A stretch of DNA of 54,699 nt, from assembly GCA_937981585.1 (NCBI GenBank), contig CALJOA010000093.1, forward strand, positions 1-54,699, in the 5' to 3' direction. The position numbers were made by a program, and so were the translations under genes. The stretch comes from an uncultured Pirellulaceae bacterium. Its GTDB lineage: Bacteria; Planctomycetota; Planctomycetia; Pirellulales; Pirellulaceae. The notes under the pieces are model-generated. The model was not told the origin of the DNA. It saw only the letters and a program-made list of their open reading frames with translations, and made no database searches. Numbering within the stretch: the first letter of the stretch is position 1; each line of letters opens with the position of its first letter. Shown here piece by piece: positions 17,353 through 26,641 of the stretch.

Positions 17353-18243
17353 TCAAACCTCGTTGACCCACGAAGAATCGGTTTCGTAGCCGGCTTGAAT
17401 GAGCGCTTGGCCAAAGTGCTTTTCGAAGCACTCGGCGGCTTCGCGGGAGAAGTGATTCTTCCAATCGCCGCTCTGCCCTTTTCGCAGATACGATCCCTTG
17501 TTCTCTTTGCCGGTGTTGCGTCCGGTTTGTCGGGCGAAGGAATAGCGGTCAACCGATTCGCTGATTCTTTGCGGATCGACTTCTTCGCTGGAGAGTGAAT
17601 TCATAACCTGGGTCAACGCGGCTTCGGTGTCGGCAAGCAGGTCTTCGTAGCGAAGCAGCCTGAAGCTTGAACGGTTGGCGAAAAAGCCCGCGACGTGATC
17701 GCCCCAATTGTGTTTGGCGGCGAAAGGATACTTGGCCGAGTGCTCGATGAACGAAACCATGTGGTCGCTTGCCGGCGCGTCGATATCGAGGCCGGAAAAG
17801 TACTTTCGCTGGTAACTCTTTCCACCGCCGCTGGCGAACTGATTGCGCAGATGGTTAAACGCAGACACCATGACATCGCGGCCATCGCGAACCACGTAAA
17901 CGCCCAAAGGGTACTTTGCCGTCGGCATGTCGTGGCCATGAACCACGGCAGGAAAGCCGACAGGAAGAATGGCATGCTGTGGAAATGGCAAACGGAGATA
18001 GTCGGCCGTAATCTGGCAGACCCAACTGGTACCGCTTTTGGGGTAACCAAGCACAAAAATTAGCGGGACTGATTTCGGGAATCGTTTTCCCAAAAAGAAA
18101 GTCACGTGATGCGCCAAGCTGATCATCCGGCGGTACTTGCGACGCCGCGTGTGTGTTTCGCCGGCCCAGTTCATTCGCTGAGTCACGTCAAAAATTGCGT
18201 TGTCGTTTTTCTTGTTCACGTCTTGTCCTGAGACTTCGTTCAT
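17353..18243 (-). CDS. Sulfotransferase domain protein (PAPS-dependent)
   Basis: 296 residues. The 5'-phosphosulfate loop GYPKSGTSWVCQ (near residue 65) and the 3'-phosphate-binding segment VVRDGRDVMVSAFNHL (near 120) are both complete, so it should transfer sulfate from PAPS to a hydroxyl or amine. The ATG at 18243 overlaps the stop of the upstream sulfotransferase by four bases, so the two are translationally coupled. In this operon the likely acceptor is the polysaccharide or its lipid-linked precursor. The C-terminal third has the Arg/Tyr-rich GRNTGKENKGSYLRKGQSGDWK segment seen in many aryl- or carbohydrate sulfotransferases. Confidence 0.87.
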   Translation of the reverse strand: MNEVSGQDVNKKNDNAIFDVTQRMNWAGETHTRRRKYRRMISLAHHVTFFLGKRFPKSVPLIFVLGYPKSGTSWVCQITADYLRLPFPQHAILPVGFPAVVHGHDMPTAKYPLGVYVVRDGRDVMVSAFNHLRNQFASGGGKSYQRKYFSGLDIDAPASDHMVSFIEHSAKYPFAAKHNWGDHVAGFFANRSSFRLLRYEDLLADTEAALTQVMNSLSSEEVDPQRISESVDRYSFARQTGRNTGKENKGSYLRKGQSGDWKNHFSREAAECFEKHFGQALIQAGYETDSSWVNEV

Positions 18244-19166
18244 GCTCGTGAATACCTAGCCCGGACTTCTGCGAAATCCCAAGCCGGCTGAGTCCAATCC
18301 AGCAAGGTGTGCAAACGATTCACGTCGTCCTGAACCGAATCAATGATGAAGTCAATCGTTTCAAGAGTTGGCGGAATCGAGCGGACTTTCGATTGTCGTA
18401 GTAATACTTTCCGCAGAGCGGTTCTCAGTAGCGCTGGCGAAAACGGCTTGATAATGCGTTGGAAAAGTCTGGTGTGGTAAAACCGATAGATGAACTTGCC
18501 GGCGACCTGCCGCTGATGGCCACGATTTGCACCCGCCGATTCAATTTCGATTCTGCGGTCTTCGACTCCAAGGAACTGGAACAGGTCTTTGAGCACTTGG
18601 TCGCGATCGGAGATGTAGTCCTCAAATTTGATAACGGAGGTGTTCTGTTTGCCGAATTGTTCGATCCAGGGCTGCAATTGATGGGCGTAGCGGCTGTAGT
18701 TGATTGGCGCCGAATGCTTGCGAATCTCCGTGTTAACGTCGGGGCCCATTTTGGCGTCGGTCACATCGTTCATCATGTGCTGGTGATGGCTCAGTGCTCT
18801 GCTGACGGGCTCCCGGACGAGGTAAATGATTTTGATATCGGAGCCCAACAGCGATTTGGCTTTTGCCGGAATATTGGGAAAGTCAGGTAGCATCGTATAA
18901 GTCGCCGAAACGTCGCCAAGGATTTGATGTTCGCTGGCGCCGCGGTAGTTGAGTTCATAATTCTCTTCGGCATCACCCATTGTTAGCGCGTTGAGCTCTT
19001 TCTTCCCGCAAAAAATATCAGGATGCAAGACGAGGTCCTGGTGCAGCGTTGTGGTTGCACTTTTCATCGCGCCGATGACCAGGAAGTTAGGATATCGTTT
19101 CTTGGTTGGGATGTTGGAATGCCGGCTTGTCGTTTGACTAGGCTCTGTTTCTAAACAAGGTTGCAT
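18240..19166 (-). CDS. Sulfotransferase (heparan sulfate-type branch)
   Basis: 308 residues. FLVIGAMKSATTTLHQDL near residue 30 is the 5'-PSB loop in the form typical of heparan sulfate/glycan sulfotransferases, and YLVREPVSRALSHHQHM near 118 is the 3'-PB motif with its Arg and Ser. The Cys-Gly-Lys-Lys-Glu (CGKKELNAL) segment near 55 is the KKE motif of that branch. First gene of the minus-strand polysaccharide operon; ATG 19166 is the start. Together with the second enzyme it points to sulfation at two positions or two sugars. Confidence 0.87.
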   Translation of the reverse strand: MQPCLETEPSQTTSRHSNIPTKKRYPNFLVIGAMKSATTTLHQDLVLHPDIFCGKKELNALTMGDAEENYELNYRGASEHQILGDVSATYTMLPDFPNIPAKAKSLLGSDIKIIYLVREPVSRALSHHQHMMNDVTDAKMGPDVNTEIRKHSAPINYSRYAHQLQPWIEQFGKQNTSVIKFEDYISDRDQVLKDLFQFLGVEDRRIEIESAGANRGHQRQVAGKFIYRFYHTRLFQRIIKPFSPALLRTALRKVLLRQSKVRSIPPTLETIDFIIDSVQDDVNRLHTLLDWTQPAWDFAEVRARYSRA

Positions 19167-19688
19167 GTTGGTTGCACGTTAGAACGGGCCTAAGTGAATT
19201 GGCTGATTTAGATTTCGTTTGAACTCATCTTTTGGTCAGCGCGGACTCCGTCCCCTTGGGTGACACTGCTGTCATTCCCAGCTCAGTTTTATCCTAAGAA
19301 AAGCGTGCGCAAGTATAGCTACGCCGCTGAGATCGGAGTAGCTCAAATCCCCGTTGCCGATGGCAGTATTTGACCTATTGGGACAGTTAGGCAAGCGTCT
19401 TGTAAGGCTCACGAAAGCGAAATGGCAAGCCTCAAGTCTGCGTTCAAGAAGCTGCTGTTGGTAAGGCCGCCAACGCAACGTTGAGTGGAAGGTGATGACA
19501 TCGAGTCAACCAGCTGAGCGCAATAGCGACAATTCCCTTTGCACACCAAGATTCGAGAATCGTTGCATCGGGCGCAGGAACAGTTTGAAAGCAATGAATC
19601 GTTGCGCGTCACGGCAATCACCGGTGCAACTGAAATTCTTTCTTGCGTGATTGGCGAAATTGGCGGAGGCAGGTTTCCCAAGCCAAAT
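19167..19688. other. Gap before the polysaccharide operon, no gene seen
   Basis: 522 bp with several overlapping weak frames on both strands, none with a ribosome binding site, domain-like pattern or composition like neighbouring genes. The promoter of the polysaccharide operon should be just upstream of 19166 on the minus strand; I could not identify its boxes. A decayed gene or an unrecognised RNA cannot be excluded. Confidence 0.4.
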
Positions 19689-20036
19689 CTACGCCTCAGC
19701 AATCACTTCATCCAGAATCTGTCCGAACTGTTGGGTGGTAAAATCCATCTTGCCCGAAGCATGAGCGCACATGCGTTTTTCCATTTCGGCCAGCTCGCCA
19801 TCGATTGCCATCATGCGAATCATTTCTTTGAGCAGCAGAACCCGATTCTCATATGACTCGGGGATGGTGACTTCTAGATGACCTTCACTGATTCCAGCCA
19901 GCGCGGTCTCGAATTCGTCATTCGAAATATTCCATTGGTTCGCCCGGCGCGCCAGGAACTCGACTTCTTCGTCGGTGAACTTGTTGTCGATCGCAGCCAT
20001 GTTGACCAGATTGTGAAATGTTTCGAGTTTGTCCAT
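19689..20036 (-). CDS. TerB-like (tellurite resistance/stress) domain protein
   Basis: 115 residues, entirely helical in pattern, with no signal peptide. The opening ETFHNLVNMAAIDNKFTDEEVEFLARRA and the second half KEMIRMMAIDGELAEMEKRMCAHAS form the internal duplication of TerB/DjlA-N domains, with the acidic D-x-K-x-x-x-E-E type metal-binding loops (DNKFTDEE, DGELAEME). TerB proteins belong to membrane stress and metal or phage response modules. It lies 217 bp downstream of the MoxR partner gene on the same strand. A Shine-Dalgarno AGAGAAGGCAGAGACC precedes ATG 20036. Confidence 0.82.
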   Translation of the reverse strand: MDKLETFHNLVNMAAIDNKFTDEEVEFLARRANQWNISNDEFETALAGISEGHLEVTIPESYENRVLLLKEMIRMMAIDGELAEMEKRMCAHASGKMDFTTQQFGQILDEVIAEA

Positions 20037-20253
20037 GGTCTCTGCCTTCTCTGCTTTTCTGAAATCTTTGTTGCGCCCGCTGCGCTAGTGAAACAACATT
20101 AGACACTATTTTGCAACATCGCACAGGATGTAGATCGCTCGTGTGGCTTGATCGTTTTAGCCAACCGATCGGTTCAACGGTACCGCCAAACTAAGCCGTT
20201 TCTCCTGGATGGTTGCTCGGCCCGGCTGCTTACGCGTTATGGCTCACAAGCGG

Positions 20254-22188
20254 TTAGACTTTGCGAATGAAATCTGCTGCGTAGCTTCGAATGTCTTTTC
20301 CGTTGAGCACGTGAACCATTCGCAACTGCTGGATCGTTGAGTCGCTGAACTTTGACAACGGTAAATGAATCCAGGTCTTCTTGAACTTCTTGGCAAGTTG
20401 CTTCCAGGCCTGGCCTGGTTGTCCAGCACAAACTAACGCGATGTGGGGACACTCGCTGTGCAAACATGCCGCGCCAAGCAATCGCTCTTCCATTGTGGTC
20501 GCGAAATCAAGCCGTGGGTCGCCCCAGATATCTGGGATCGCGATTGGCGGATAAAGAAACAAAGCACCTCCATAAGTCCCCAGGCAAATACCAGGTCCAA
20601 CCGGTTGCTCGGAAAAGTCGGTGGCGTAAAAAGCGAGAGTCGATTCGTTTTTGTGCTCGGCAAACCAAGTCGTTCGCCACGGATATTCGCGAGGGTCGGC
20701 GGGCGAATCAAACAGCATCACGGCGCAGTCAAGCTTCCCTTGGGTCGGCGGTAGGACCTTGACATAAATCTCTCCGTCGTACCAATGGCGGACGGTGTCA
20801 CGGATATCAATTCCGTCTTTGATACTCGTGGTGAATTTCTCGGTTTGAGCAAGATCTGCTCCCAGGGCTTCCTGAGCCCGATCAATCACCGTCCTGCGAA
20901 AACTCTCGATCAAATCGTCTTCGGGGGGCCAACTGCACTGCGAATGCGGATTCCATTTCTGTTTCCAATCACGCATTTGTCCTTGATCGGGTTTTGGAAT
21001 CAGCTCAATTTGGCTCAGCACAACTGGCGGACCGGGCAGGCGACTGACAACATCAAGTATCTCGTCCGAGAATTCCGGAGTTGCGTCGATAGGAAATGCG
21101 GCTTGATCGATCGACATTCGGACTTCGGGTAATCCGAGGGAATCAGTAAACGGGTATTGCTTCGAAGTCTCAAGAACATGCAGCGCGTAACCGTCGCCAG
21201 CAACCTGTTGGGCTGCGGTAATGATCGTTCCCAACTGCGGCGTGAAACGGTTGTCGATCAAGGTCAGGTTGCGGATGTACTTCAAGCATTGAGAAAGCAA
21301 TTTTGGAGTGATCTTTCGGGCTCGGTTTTTATACTCAGCGGTGTAGCTTTCTCGAGACGCAATCAGCAATTCTTTGAGACCGTCGATCGACAGATTTTCA
21401 TCACTGTCGAGTTCGCGTCGTGCCTGTTCGTAGAGACCGGTGATGAATGGCAGCTCGCCCAGCGAAAAGTACAAAGAGTCGGTTTCGATTTGAAACGTTT
21501 GGGGATCAGTGGTTGCTTCGTTTTCCGGTTGTTCCAATTCACGATTGTTAAACGACTGACGAATCCACGGCCAATCGAGGACGCTACAGACGAAGAGGAT
21601 CCGTTTGTAGTCGACCGAAAGCTCCCGCAATTGCCACGCCATGTAGTCAATCCGTTTCCGCCACTGCTGATCATCGGGTGCCCGAACATGCGGGACGATC
21701 GCGGCCGCAAATCGCTCGATTGGAAGCTTCTTCAGCGCGTACGCATCGGGAAGCGACCGGGCATTGGGGTTGTACCGGGCGGTTTCAAGATCGATAAAGT
21801 GTCGGTCTATGTGGTCGCCCATCGCGGTTCGCAGGGCCGCAATCACGCCTTGGCACGGATCGATTGGAACGAAGCTTGCGCCAGACTCGCGATCAAGGTC
21901 TTCCAGGTCTTCCGGTTCGTCGTTCAAAGACGCTTCAGAGTCTTGATCAGTTGGTTGCCAGGGTTTGGAAAAATCGGGTGCATCGCGCTGAAATACAACA
22001 CTGGGAACTGGCAAGTTCAAAATGGCCCGTTCGACCTCCGTCTGAAATGATGGCGGAATCGGTACGGCGACACAATCGAATTGGTGCTTGAGCATCAATC
22101 GGCGAACTTCCCACGCGAAATCGCCGCGGCCATGCACGATCGGCAATGCCGTTACGTGAGGTCCGATTTCAAGAAGTTCGTGGATCAT
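20254..22188 (-). CDS. 644-aa MoxR-associated protein of unknown function
   Basis: Not recognised with confidence. The N-terminus (EIGPHVTALPIVHGRGDFAWEVRRLMLKHQFDCVAVPIPP) resembles the opening of DUF5682/TraB-ChaN-like proteins, where a His-rich strand is followed by a search over a list of items, and DYKRILFVCSVLDW near 200 repeats such a strand. No membrane span, signal peptide or VWA DxSxS (MIDAS) motif is seen. An acidic linker (DSEASLNDEPEDLEDLDRE) is at ~85-105. The gene starts 65 bp after the MoxR ATPase stop, so it is probably its working partner, as VWA or other proteins are for other MoxR ATPases. The long antisense frame over this gene is a shadow. Confidence 0.6.
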   Translation of the reverse strand: MIHELLEIGPHVTALPIVHGRGDFAWEVRRLMLKHQFDCVAVPIPPSFQTEVERAILNLPVPSVVFQRDAPDFSKPWQPTDQDSEASLNDEPEDLEDLDRESGASFVPIDPCQGVIAALRTAMGDHIDRHFIDLETARYNPNARSLPDAYALKKLPIERFAAAIVPHVRAPDDQQWRKRIDYMAWQLRELSVDYKRILFVCSVLDWPWIRQSFNNRELEQPENEATTDPQTFQIETDSLYFSLGELPFITGLYEQARRELDSDENLSIDGLKELLIASRESYTAEYKNRARKITPKLLSQCLKYIRNLTLIDNRFTPQLGTIITAAQQVAGDGYALHVLETSKQYPFTDSLGLPEVRMSIDQAAFPIDATPEFSDEILDVVSRLPGPPVVLSQIELIPKPDQGQMRDWKQKWNPHSQCSWPPEDDLIESFRRTVIDRAQEALGADLAQTEKFTTSIKDGIDIRDTVRHWYDGEIYVKVLPPTQGKLDCAVMLFDSPADPREYPWRTTWFAEHKNESTLAFYATDFSEQPVGPGICLGTYGGALFLYPPIAIPDIWGDPRLDFATTMEERLLGAACLHSECPHIALVCAGQPGQAWKQLAKKFKKTWIHLPLSKFSDSTIQQLRMVHVLNGKDIRSYAADFIRKV

Positions 22189-22252
22189 GTTTGCAATTGA
22201 AAGAGAAGTTGCCCGGAGTTTTTGACCGGCTCAGTAAAGTGGGGCTGTCGAA

Positions 22253-23206
22253 CTAGTCTTCATCATCGTCATCATCCAAATCCGGATGAAGCGGGTCGTC
22301 TGGAGAGAAGAAGAAGTCACCAAATCCCATCGGCAACGCTTGGCCGCCCAGCGTCTGTGCTCTTTGTTTCGAAAGCCGCTGGAGATCAAGTGCTTCCTCG
22401 CCCAAGCACTTCTCGAGCGCCTCCCGCCATGCATCGTCGGTCGAAAGTGGATGGTCATTTCCCTCCTGCACCATTCGCTTCATCGCATAGCGAAGCAGAT
22501 TGATTCCGTCACGTGTTGAAAAATCGAGTTTCAGTTCGTGCGATTGCTGAAGAAAGTCGACGGTCATGGCCAGCATATCGTCAGAACAAAACGGTAGGTG
22601 GTAGTGCAGGATGTGCTTTTCGTCTTCGCGGGAAGGAAACTTCAGCGTCAACGTCGGTTGCAGCCGGCTGAGAATATAGTCGGGAATCTCAAAAGTCGAT
22701 TCGTCCTGATTCATTGTCACCGCGCAACGAAAATCTTTGTGGGCTTTGATCGAAATTCCTGCGACGATCGATTCGACGTACCGGCGATGGTCCAGCAGCG
22801 GTGCCAACGAAGCCCACGATTTCTCGTTCATTCGGTTGCCTTCGTCGAGGATGCAAACGCCACCCCGAATCATCGCGGTTACCAAAGGCGAGGCGTGGTA
22901 AGCGATTTTGCCGCTCTCGGCGAGCACTGGCGTGACGAGTAAGTCCTCGGGGCGCGTGTCGGCGGTGCACTGATAGATGTAAAGCTCCTGATTACGTGCC
23001 TTTGTCGCCGCCATCGCCAGCGCGGTTTTTCCAATACCCGGGGGGCCGACCAATCGAGGCGTCAATGGCGCGTCGGCTTCGTTGACCGATAGCCAGCAGG
23101 CTAGAACCTGTTTCAGGATTTCGTGCTGCCCGATCCACTCGCCGCTGGCGTCGTGGGGATCAGATAAATGTAAATGGACATTCTGGATTTGGTGAGTTTC
23201 ACCCAT
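22253..23206 (-). CDS. MoxR-type AAA+ ATPase
   Basis: 317 residues from ATG 23206 (the frame is open to 23245). Walker A is [11 protein letters not shown] (near residue 55), Walker [13 protein letters not shown] (near 118), followed by the sensor region [23 protein letters not shown] and the arginine-finger area of the AAA_5/MoxR group. It is an ATP-driven chaperone-like machine acting on partner proteins, often metal-insertion or complex assembly. The acidic C-terminal tail ([20 protein letters not shown]) is unusual. First gene of a MoxR - 644-aa protein - TerB-like arrangement; no VWA gene adjoins. Confidence 0.88.
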   Translation of the reverse strand: MGETHQIQNVHLHLSDPHDASGEWIGQHEILKQVLACWLSVNEADAPLTPRLVGPPGIGKTALAMAATKARNQELYIYQCTADTRPEDLLVTPVLAESGKIAYHASPLVTAMIRGGVCILDEGNRMNEKSWASLAPLLDHRRYVESIVAGISIKAHKDFRCAVTMNQDESTFEIPDYILSRLQPTLTLKFPSREDEKHILHYHLPFCSDDMLAMTVDFLQQSHELKLDFSTRDGINLLRYAMKRMVQEGNDHPLSTDDAWREALEKCLGEEALDLQRLSKQRAQTLGGQALPMGFGDFFFSPDDPLHPDLDDDDDED

Positions 23207-23552
23207 GAGTTTTGTCGTCTGTTCTGCATTGTTTGGTGGCCGCATCGAGAGGCCAAGGAAACGTTGAGCGTGATTATACCGAAAAGGTCAAACTGCAAAG
23301 TGGTTGTCGGGGAGCACAGCAGCTGCTCACTTGCCGGCCCCGCGAGACCAACCTGTTGGCCCACACGAATGCCGCCCACACCAAACGGGCTCCCCATCTC
23401 CAATAAATTCGGACCAGTTGGTTCGCCTTGAGATCGAAGTAGACCGAATTTGTGGGAGAGGGGAGCTACTGAGTTGTTGGGGGAGCATTCTAATTGCACG
23501 GGAAAGGGCTAGACGGTGGCAGCTTTGTAGCGGTCGTGAAAGTGGTGTTCGC
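23207..23552. other. Gap upstream of MoxR gene, no gene seen
   Basis: 346 bp upstream of the MoxR gene and downstream of the cytochrome c peroxidase gene, both on the minus strand. Weak overlapping frames on both strands (Pro/Gly/Trp-rich) lack ribosome binding sites and known patterns. It likely contains the MoxR promoter. GC is somewhat higher than in the other gaps. If ATG 23245 is the true MoxR start, the gap is 39 bp shorter. Confidence 0.4.
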
Positions 23553-24638
23553 TCAATCATTTGAGCTAGACAGTGCCTTTAAAAACTCAACCAGAAAACC
23601 GACCTCTTCTTCTGTCAGGTTTAACGGCTTCATATCCTTGTCAAGCAATGGGTCATCGGGAGCACCTCCCTTGTTGTAAAACTCGACGACGTCCTTGAGT
23701 GTCTTCGCGCTTCCATCATGCATGTAGGGAGCCGTATGGTCGATGTCACGGAGGGTCGGCGTTTTGAACTGAAAATTGTGCTCGGCCATTTGGGTCGCCT
23801 TGGCTCTACCAAGATCACGTTCCTTTTTTCCGAACCCGACACCCGTATTGTGAAACTCTTCGTCGGCAAGATTGGAACCGTTGTGGCACTTCCAACAACC
23901 ACCTCGGCTTTCGAAAATCCAAAGCCCCTGACGTGCGGCTCGGGAAAGCGCATCATACTCATCGTTGCGAAAACGATCGACTTTTGAGTTTCCCGAATTC
24001 AACGTGCGTTCAAAACAGGCGATCGCTTTGGTGACGTTCTCAACCGTGACATACTTGTCGCCGGTTCCTTCACCTGATTCGGAAAATACTTTTGCAAACG
24101 CCGCGACGTACTGCTCGTCTTTCTTGATATTGGCAATCACGGTATCGGTGTCGCCTCCAAGCTCGGATTTGCTTTGAAGAACACCCAGTGATTGTGCTTC
24201 GAGGCTCTCGTCACGGCCGTCCCAAGAAAAGTGTTTTCCATAACCTCGGTTCAAAACTGTCGGCGCGTTGCGAGTGCCTTTCTGACCGCCGATTCCAACC
24301 GAGACCGTATCAGGGCTGGCGAAACCGTGATCGGGTTGGTGGCAACTGGCGCACGAAACCGTTCCGTTGGTTGAGAGCACTGGATCAAAAAAGAGTCGCC
24401 GGCCGAGTTGTGCTTTTTCGAGGGTTGTCGGATTGTCTTTGGGGGCTACTGGTAACTTTTCGAAACCTACCGGAATTTTCTTGATGTCGAGTTTCTCAGG
24501 AAGCTCGTCCTTTGGTAAGACTGGCACGTCATCGTCATTCCAAGTTGGCGCGGCGGCCGCCAACATTGGGCTGAGCAGACAAGCCACTACGGCAATGTGA
24601 ATGAGAAACGAAAAGCGTGTAAGATTCAGCGTTGGCAT
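23553..24638 (-). CDS. Two-haem cytochrome c peroxidase (CcpA/MauG family)
   Basis: 361 residues from ATG 24638, which gives a clean Sec signal peptide ([30 protein letters not shown]) cleaved around residue 30; longer frames would overlap the divergent peptidase gene. Two covalent haem motifs are present: C96-A-S-C99-H100 and C248-W-K-C251-H252. TAPYMHDGS near 315 supplies the Met ligand of the electron-transfer haem. The periplasmic enzyme reduces H2O2 using c-type cytochromes, or, in MauG relatives, oxidises a partner protein. It is divergent from the M28 peptidase (95-bp gap, shared promoter region). Confidence 0.9.
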   Translation of the reverse strand: MPTLNLTRFSFLIHIAVVACLLSPMLAAAAPTWNDDDVPVLPKDELPEKLDIKKIPVGFEKLPVAPKDNPTTLEKAQLGRRLFFDPVLSTNGTVSCASCHQPDHGFASPDTVSVGIGGQKGTRNAPTVLNRGYGKHFSWDGRDESLEAQSLGVLQSKSELGGDTDTVIANIKKDEQYVAAFAKVFSESGEGTGDKYVTVENVTKAIACFERTLNSGNSKVDRFRNDEYDALSRAARQGLWIFESRGGCWKCHNGSNLADEEFHNTGVGFGKKERDLGRAKATQMAEHNFQFKTPTLRDIDHTAPYMHDGSAKTLKDVVEFYNKGGAPDDPLLDKDMKPLNLTEEEVGFLVEFLKALSSSND

Positions 24639-24733
24639 GGTATGGTTCCAAAGTTCTAGTTCCCACGATTCTAACCGACTTGCTTTGAATCGCACACGTT
24701 TGGTTCTGTTTTTCTGTTTATTTGGAATCCTCA

Positions 24734-25660
24734 ATGCTGATTCTGCAAAGCAAAAATCTAAATCCAAACCAGTTGTCTCCGCTGATTGAAACGGCGGTTG
24801 CATCGGTGGATCAAGCTTGGCTACGGTCGGTTGTGGAACGGATTTCGATCCCGCGGCATTACGTGGCTCAACCGGAAAACAATCGGCAGATTGCCGCCTG
24901 GATCGAGGACCAGTTTCAGGCTTTGGGTTATCAGGCGATTCGTCAGGGTGAATACGATAACATTCTGGCGATACCCGAAACGGTTAGCGAATCCGATTTT
25001 CGGCCCAAGATTCTCGTGGGCGCTCACTATGATTCCAAGCCTGAAACGCCGGGCGCCGATGACAACGGAAGTGCGGTTGCTGCGATGCTTGGTTGTGCCA
25101 AAGCAACCTTCGAGCTTGCCCAAGCCACGAGAAACCAATTCAACATCGTTTTCGTGGCTTTCAATCGTGAAGAAGACGGGTTGCTCGGGAGTTACGATTT
25201 CGTCGAAAACTATTTGCCGGCGAGTTGGAAGCTGGCGGAAGTTCACATTCTGGAGATGGTTGGCTATTGCGACCACACTCCCGGTTCTCAAGGTGTTCCA
25301 ACTGGGCTTCCGCTGAAGCTTGCTCATGATCGCGGTGACTTTTTGGCTTTGATTGCCAACCGCCATTCCAATTCTTTGCTGAAACCGATTCTAAGAGTCG
25401 CTTCAACTTACGTCCCCGGTTTTCCAGTTTGGGGGCTGAAAGTATTTTTCGGATTGGAGAAGAAGTTTTCGGATTTGCGACGTAGCGATCATGCTCCATT
25501 TTGGGACCGGAAGATTCCTGCGTTCATGTGGACAGATACTTCGGAGTTTCGAAACGCCAATTACCATCAACCGACTGACACTCCCGATACGTTGGATTAT
25601 GAGTTCTTGCAAAAAGTCACGCAGCTGCTGGTGGCACGATGTTGCGGCGTGGTCAGCTGA
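24734..25660 (+). CDS. M28 family zinc aminopeptidase
   Basis: 308 residues from ATG 24734; a TTG at 24722 would add four. The co-catalytic zinc ligands of M28 are visible: GAHYDS (H98), GADDNGS (D110 bridging), NREEDG (E146 general base, E147 ligand), VGYCDHTP region and NYHQPTDTPDTLDY (final His). It removes N-terminal residues from peptides. No signal peptide or membrane span is seen, so a cytoplasmic place is likely, although many M28 enzymes are exported. Divergent from the cytochrome c peroxidase. Confidence 0.88.
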   Translation: MLILQSKNLNPNQLSPLIETAVASVDQAWLRSVVERISIPRHYVAQPENNRQIAAWIEDQFQALGYQAIRQGEYDNILAIPETVSESDFRPKILVGAHYDSKPETPGADDNGSAVAAMLGCAKATFELAQATRNQFNIVFVAFNREEDGLLGSYDFVENYLPASWKLAEVHILEMVGYCDHTPGSQGVPTGLPLKLAHDRGDFLALIANRHSNSLLKPILRVASTYVPGFPVWGLKVFFGLEKKFSDLRRSDHAPFWDRKIPAFMWTDTSEFRNANYHQPTDTPDTLDYEFLQKVTQLLVARCCGVVS

Positions 25661-25945
25661 TGCGGAATGACGAAAGCGTTAAGCCTCAAACGCTGGCACC
25701 TAGCGCTGATGGCAGCAGCGGTATGTTCGAGTGGAGGTTCCGTTGCGCGCTGCAAGCGTGGACATGGACCATTTCTCTAGTTGCTGAGAAACGCCTCTCA
25801 AATTGAGAACCAGTTTCGTTCGTTTTCAGGCAAAATGCTTCCTATATTCGGATTTCCCGGAGTTTTCAAAGCACCTGCGGATTGGCCCGCAAAATGCACT
25901 GAAGTTCAACATTATTCTTTATATATAGGCATGCTTGGAGTTTTG

Positions 25946-26260
25946 ATGAATTCTATCCCTAAAGGAAACTGGTACATCGACTGTGTGATCCTCAATGATG
26001 TCACAGTGATGAACAACGAGGGAATGCGTGGGCTTGAAATCCTCGATGACGAGTGGGTAATCCAGCCCTCGAATCAACGGTTTCGAATCCGCCAGTCCAC
26101 CGACAACTTGGCAGTTCTGGAGTCCAACGGCAAAGTCTTCTACGCAGATTTTAAAGTCAACGGTAGTAAGCTTGAGCTGAAACTGTCTCGCCCCAATCTT
26201 AAAGAGACAATCAAAATCGAAGCCGTTGCAATTACGGCTGACGTTTACAGTTCTACATAG
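25946..26260 (+). CDS. Small TIGR03067/lipocalin-like hypothetical protein
   Basis: 104 residues from ATG 25946, which has GGAG six bases upstream; the frame extends back to TTG 25781 but the added part is low-quality sequence. The pattern MNSIPKGNWYID... with repeated beta strands (GLEILDDEWVIQ, NQRFRIRQS, KVFYADFKVNG, KLELKLSR) resembles the TIGR03067 lipocalin-like domain that is common in planctomycetes, where a G-W opening precedes a beta barrel. No signal peptide. Function unknown; an immediately following terminator supports it as a transcribed gene. Confidence 0.6.
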   Translation: MNSIPKGNWYIDCVILNDVTVMNNEGMRGLEILDDEWVIQPSNQRFRIRQSTDNLAVLESNGKVFYADFKVNGSKLELKLSRPNLKETIKIEAVAITADVYSST

Positions 26261-26286
26261 ATCTGTTGCGAACTTTATTCAAGAAA

Positions 26287-26318
26287 AGAGCACTCGGTCA
26301 AACGGGTGCTCTTTTTTT
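26287..26318 (+). terminator. Rho-independent terminator
   Basis: AGAGCACTCG (26287-26296) and CGGGTGCTCT (26303-26312) form a 10-bp stem with one G-T pair and a GTCAAA loop, followed by a run of T to 26318. It ends the transcript of the small lipocalin-like gene 26 bp earlier. Confidence 0.85.
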
Positions 26319-26641
26319 ACAAGCCGGCCTGAAAAAGAGTTACGGTCGAATGAAAGTCGGGCTCATCACAAGTTCCGGCTTAGTGACAGGCTGGTACATC
26401 GTTGATCGGTGAGCAGATGCCAGTGCAGCGATGACCGTTTTGCCGCCGAGGTTGCCCTAAGCAGCCCGATTATTCGTTAGAGTCGGGCGAACCAACAAAG
26501 GTCTGCTTCCCAATTGGTAACATCTGCCACATAAGTCTCAGGCGTACAGCATATTCCATCTTGCGACCTAGATTAATTCTGGTTCCCCATTTTTCAGACG
26601 CTTGCTTCCAAAAAAATCAAACCTCTCACTTCCCTTCTAGA
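26319..26641. other. Upstream region of HD-GYP operon, no gene seen
   Basis: 323 bp between a terminator and the response regulator gene, presumably holding its promoter and leader. I looked for a c-di-GMP riboswitch, which would fit the downstream gene, and did not find a GEMM-like pattern. No small ORF was supported. The frame upstream of ATG 26642 is open to 26561 without a better start. Confidence 0.4.

Noticed and set aside
19167..19688. Small gene in the gap before the polysaccharide operon
   Set aside because: Three overlapping frames, none with a ribosome binding site or recognisable pattern.
21157..22050. 297-residue plus-strand ORF
   Set aside because: Antisense to the 644-aa MoxR-associated gene; no start signal, and the composition is that of a shadow frame.
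26319..26641. Possible c-di-GMP riboswitch upstream of the HD-GYP gene
   Set aside because: No GEMM-type conserved tetraloop and receptor pattern could be found; only generic short hairpins.
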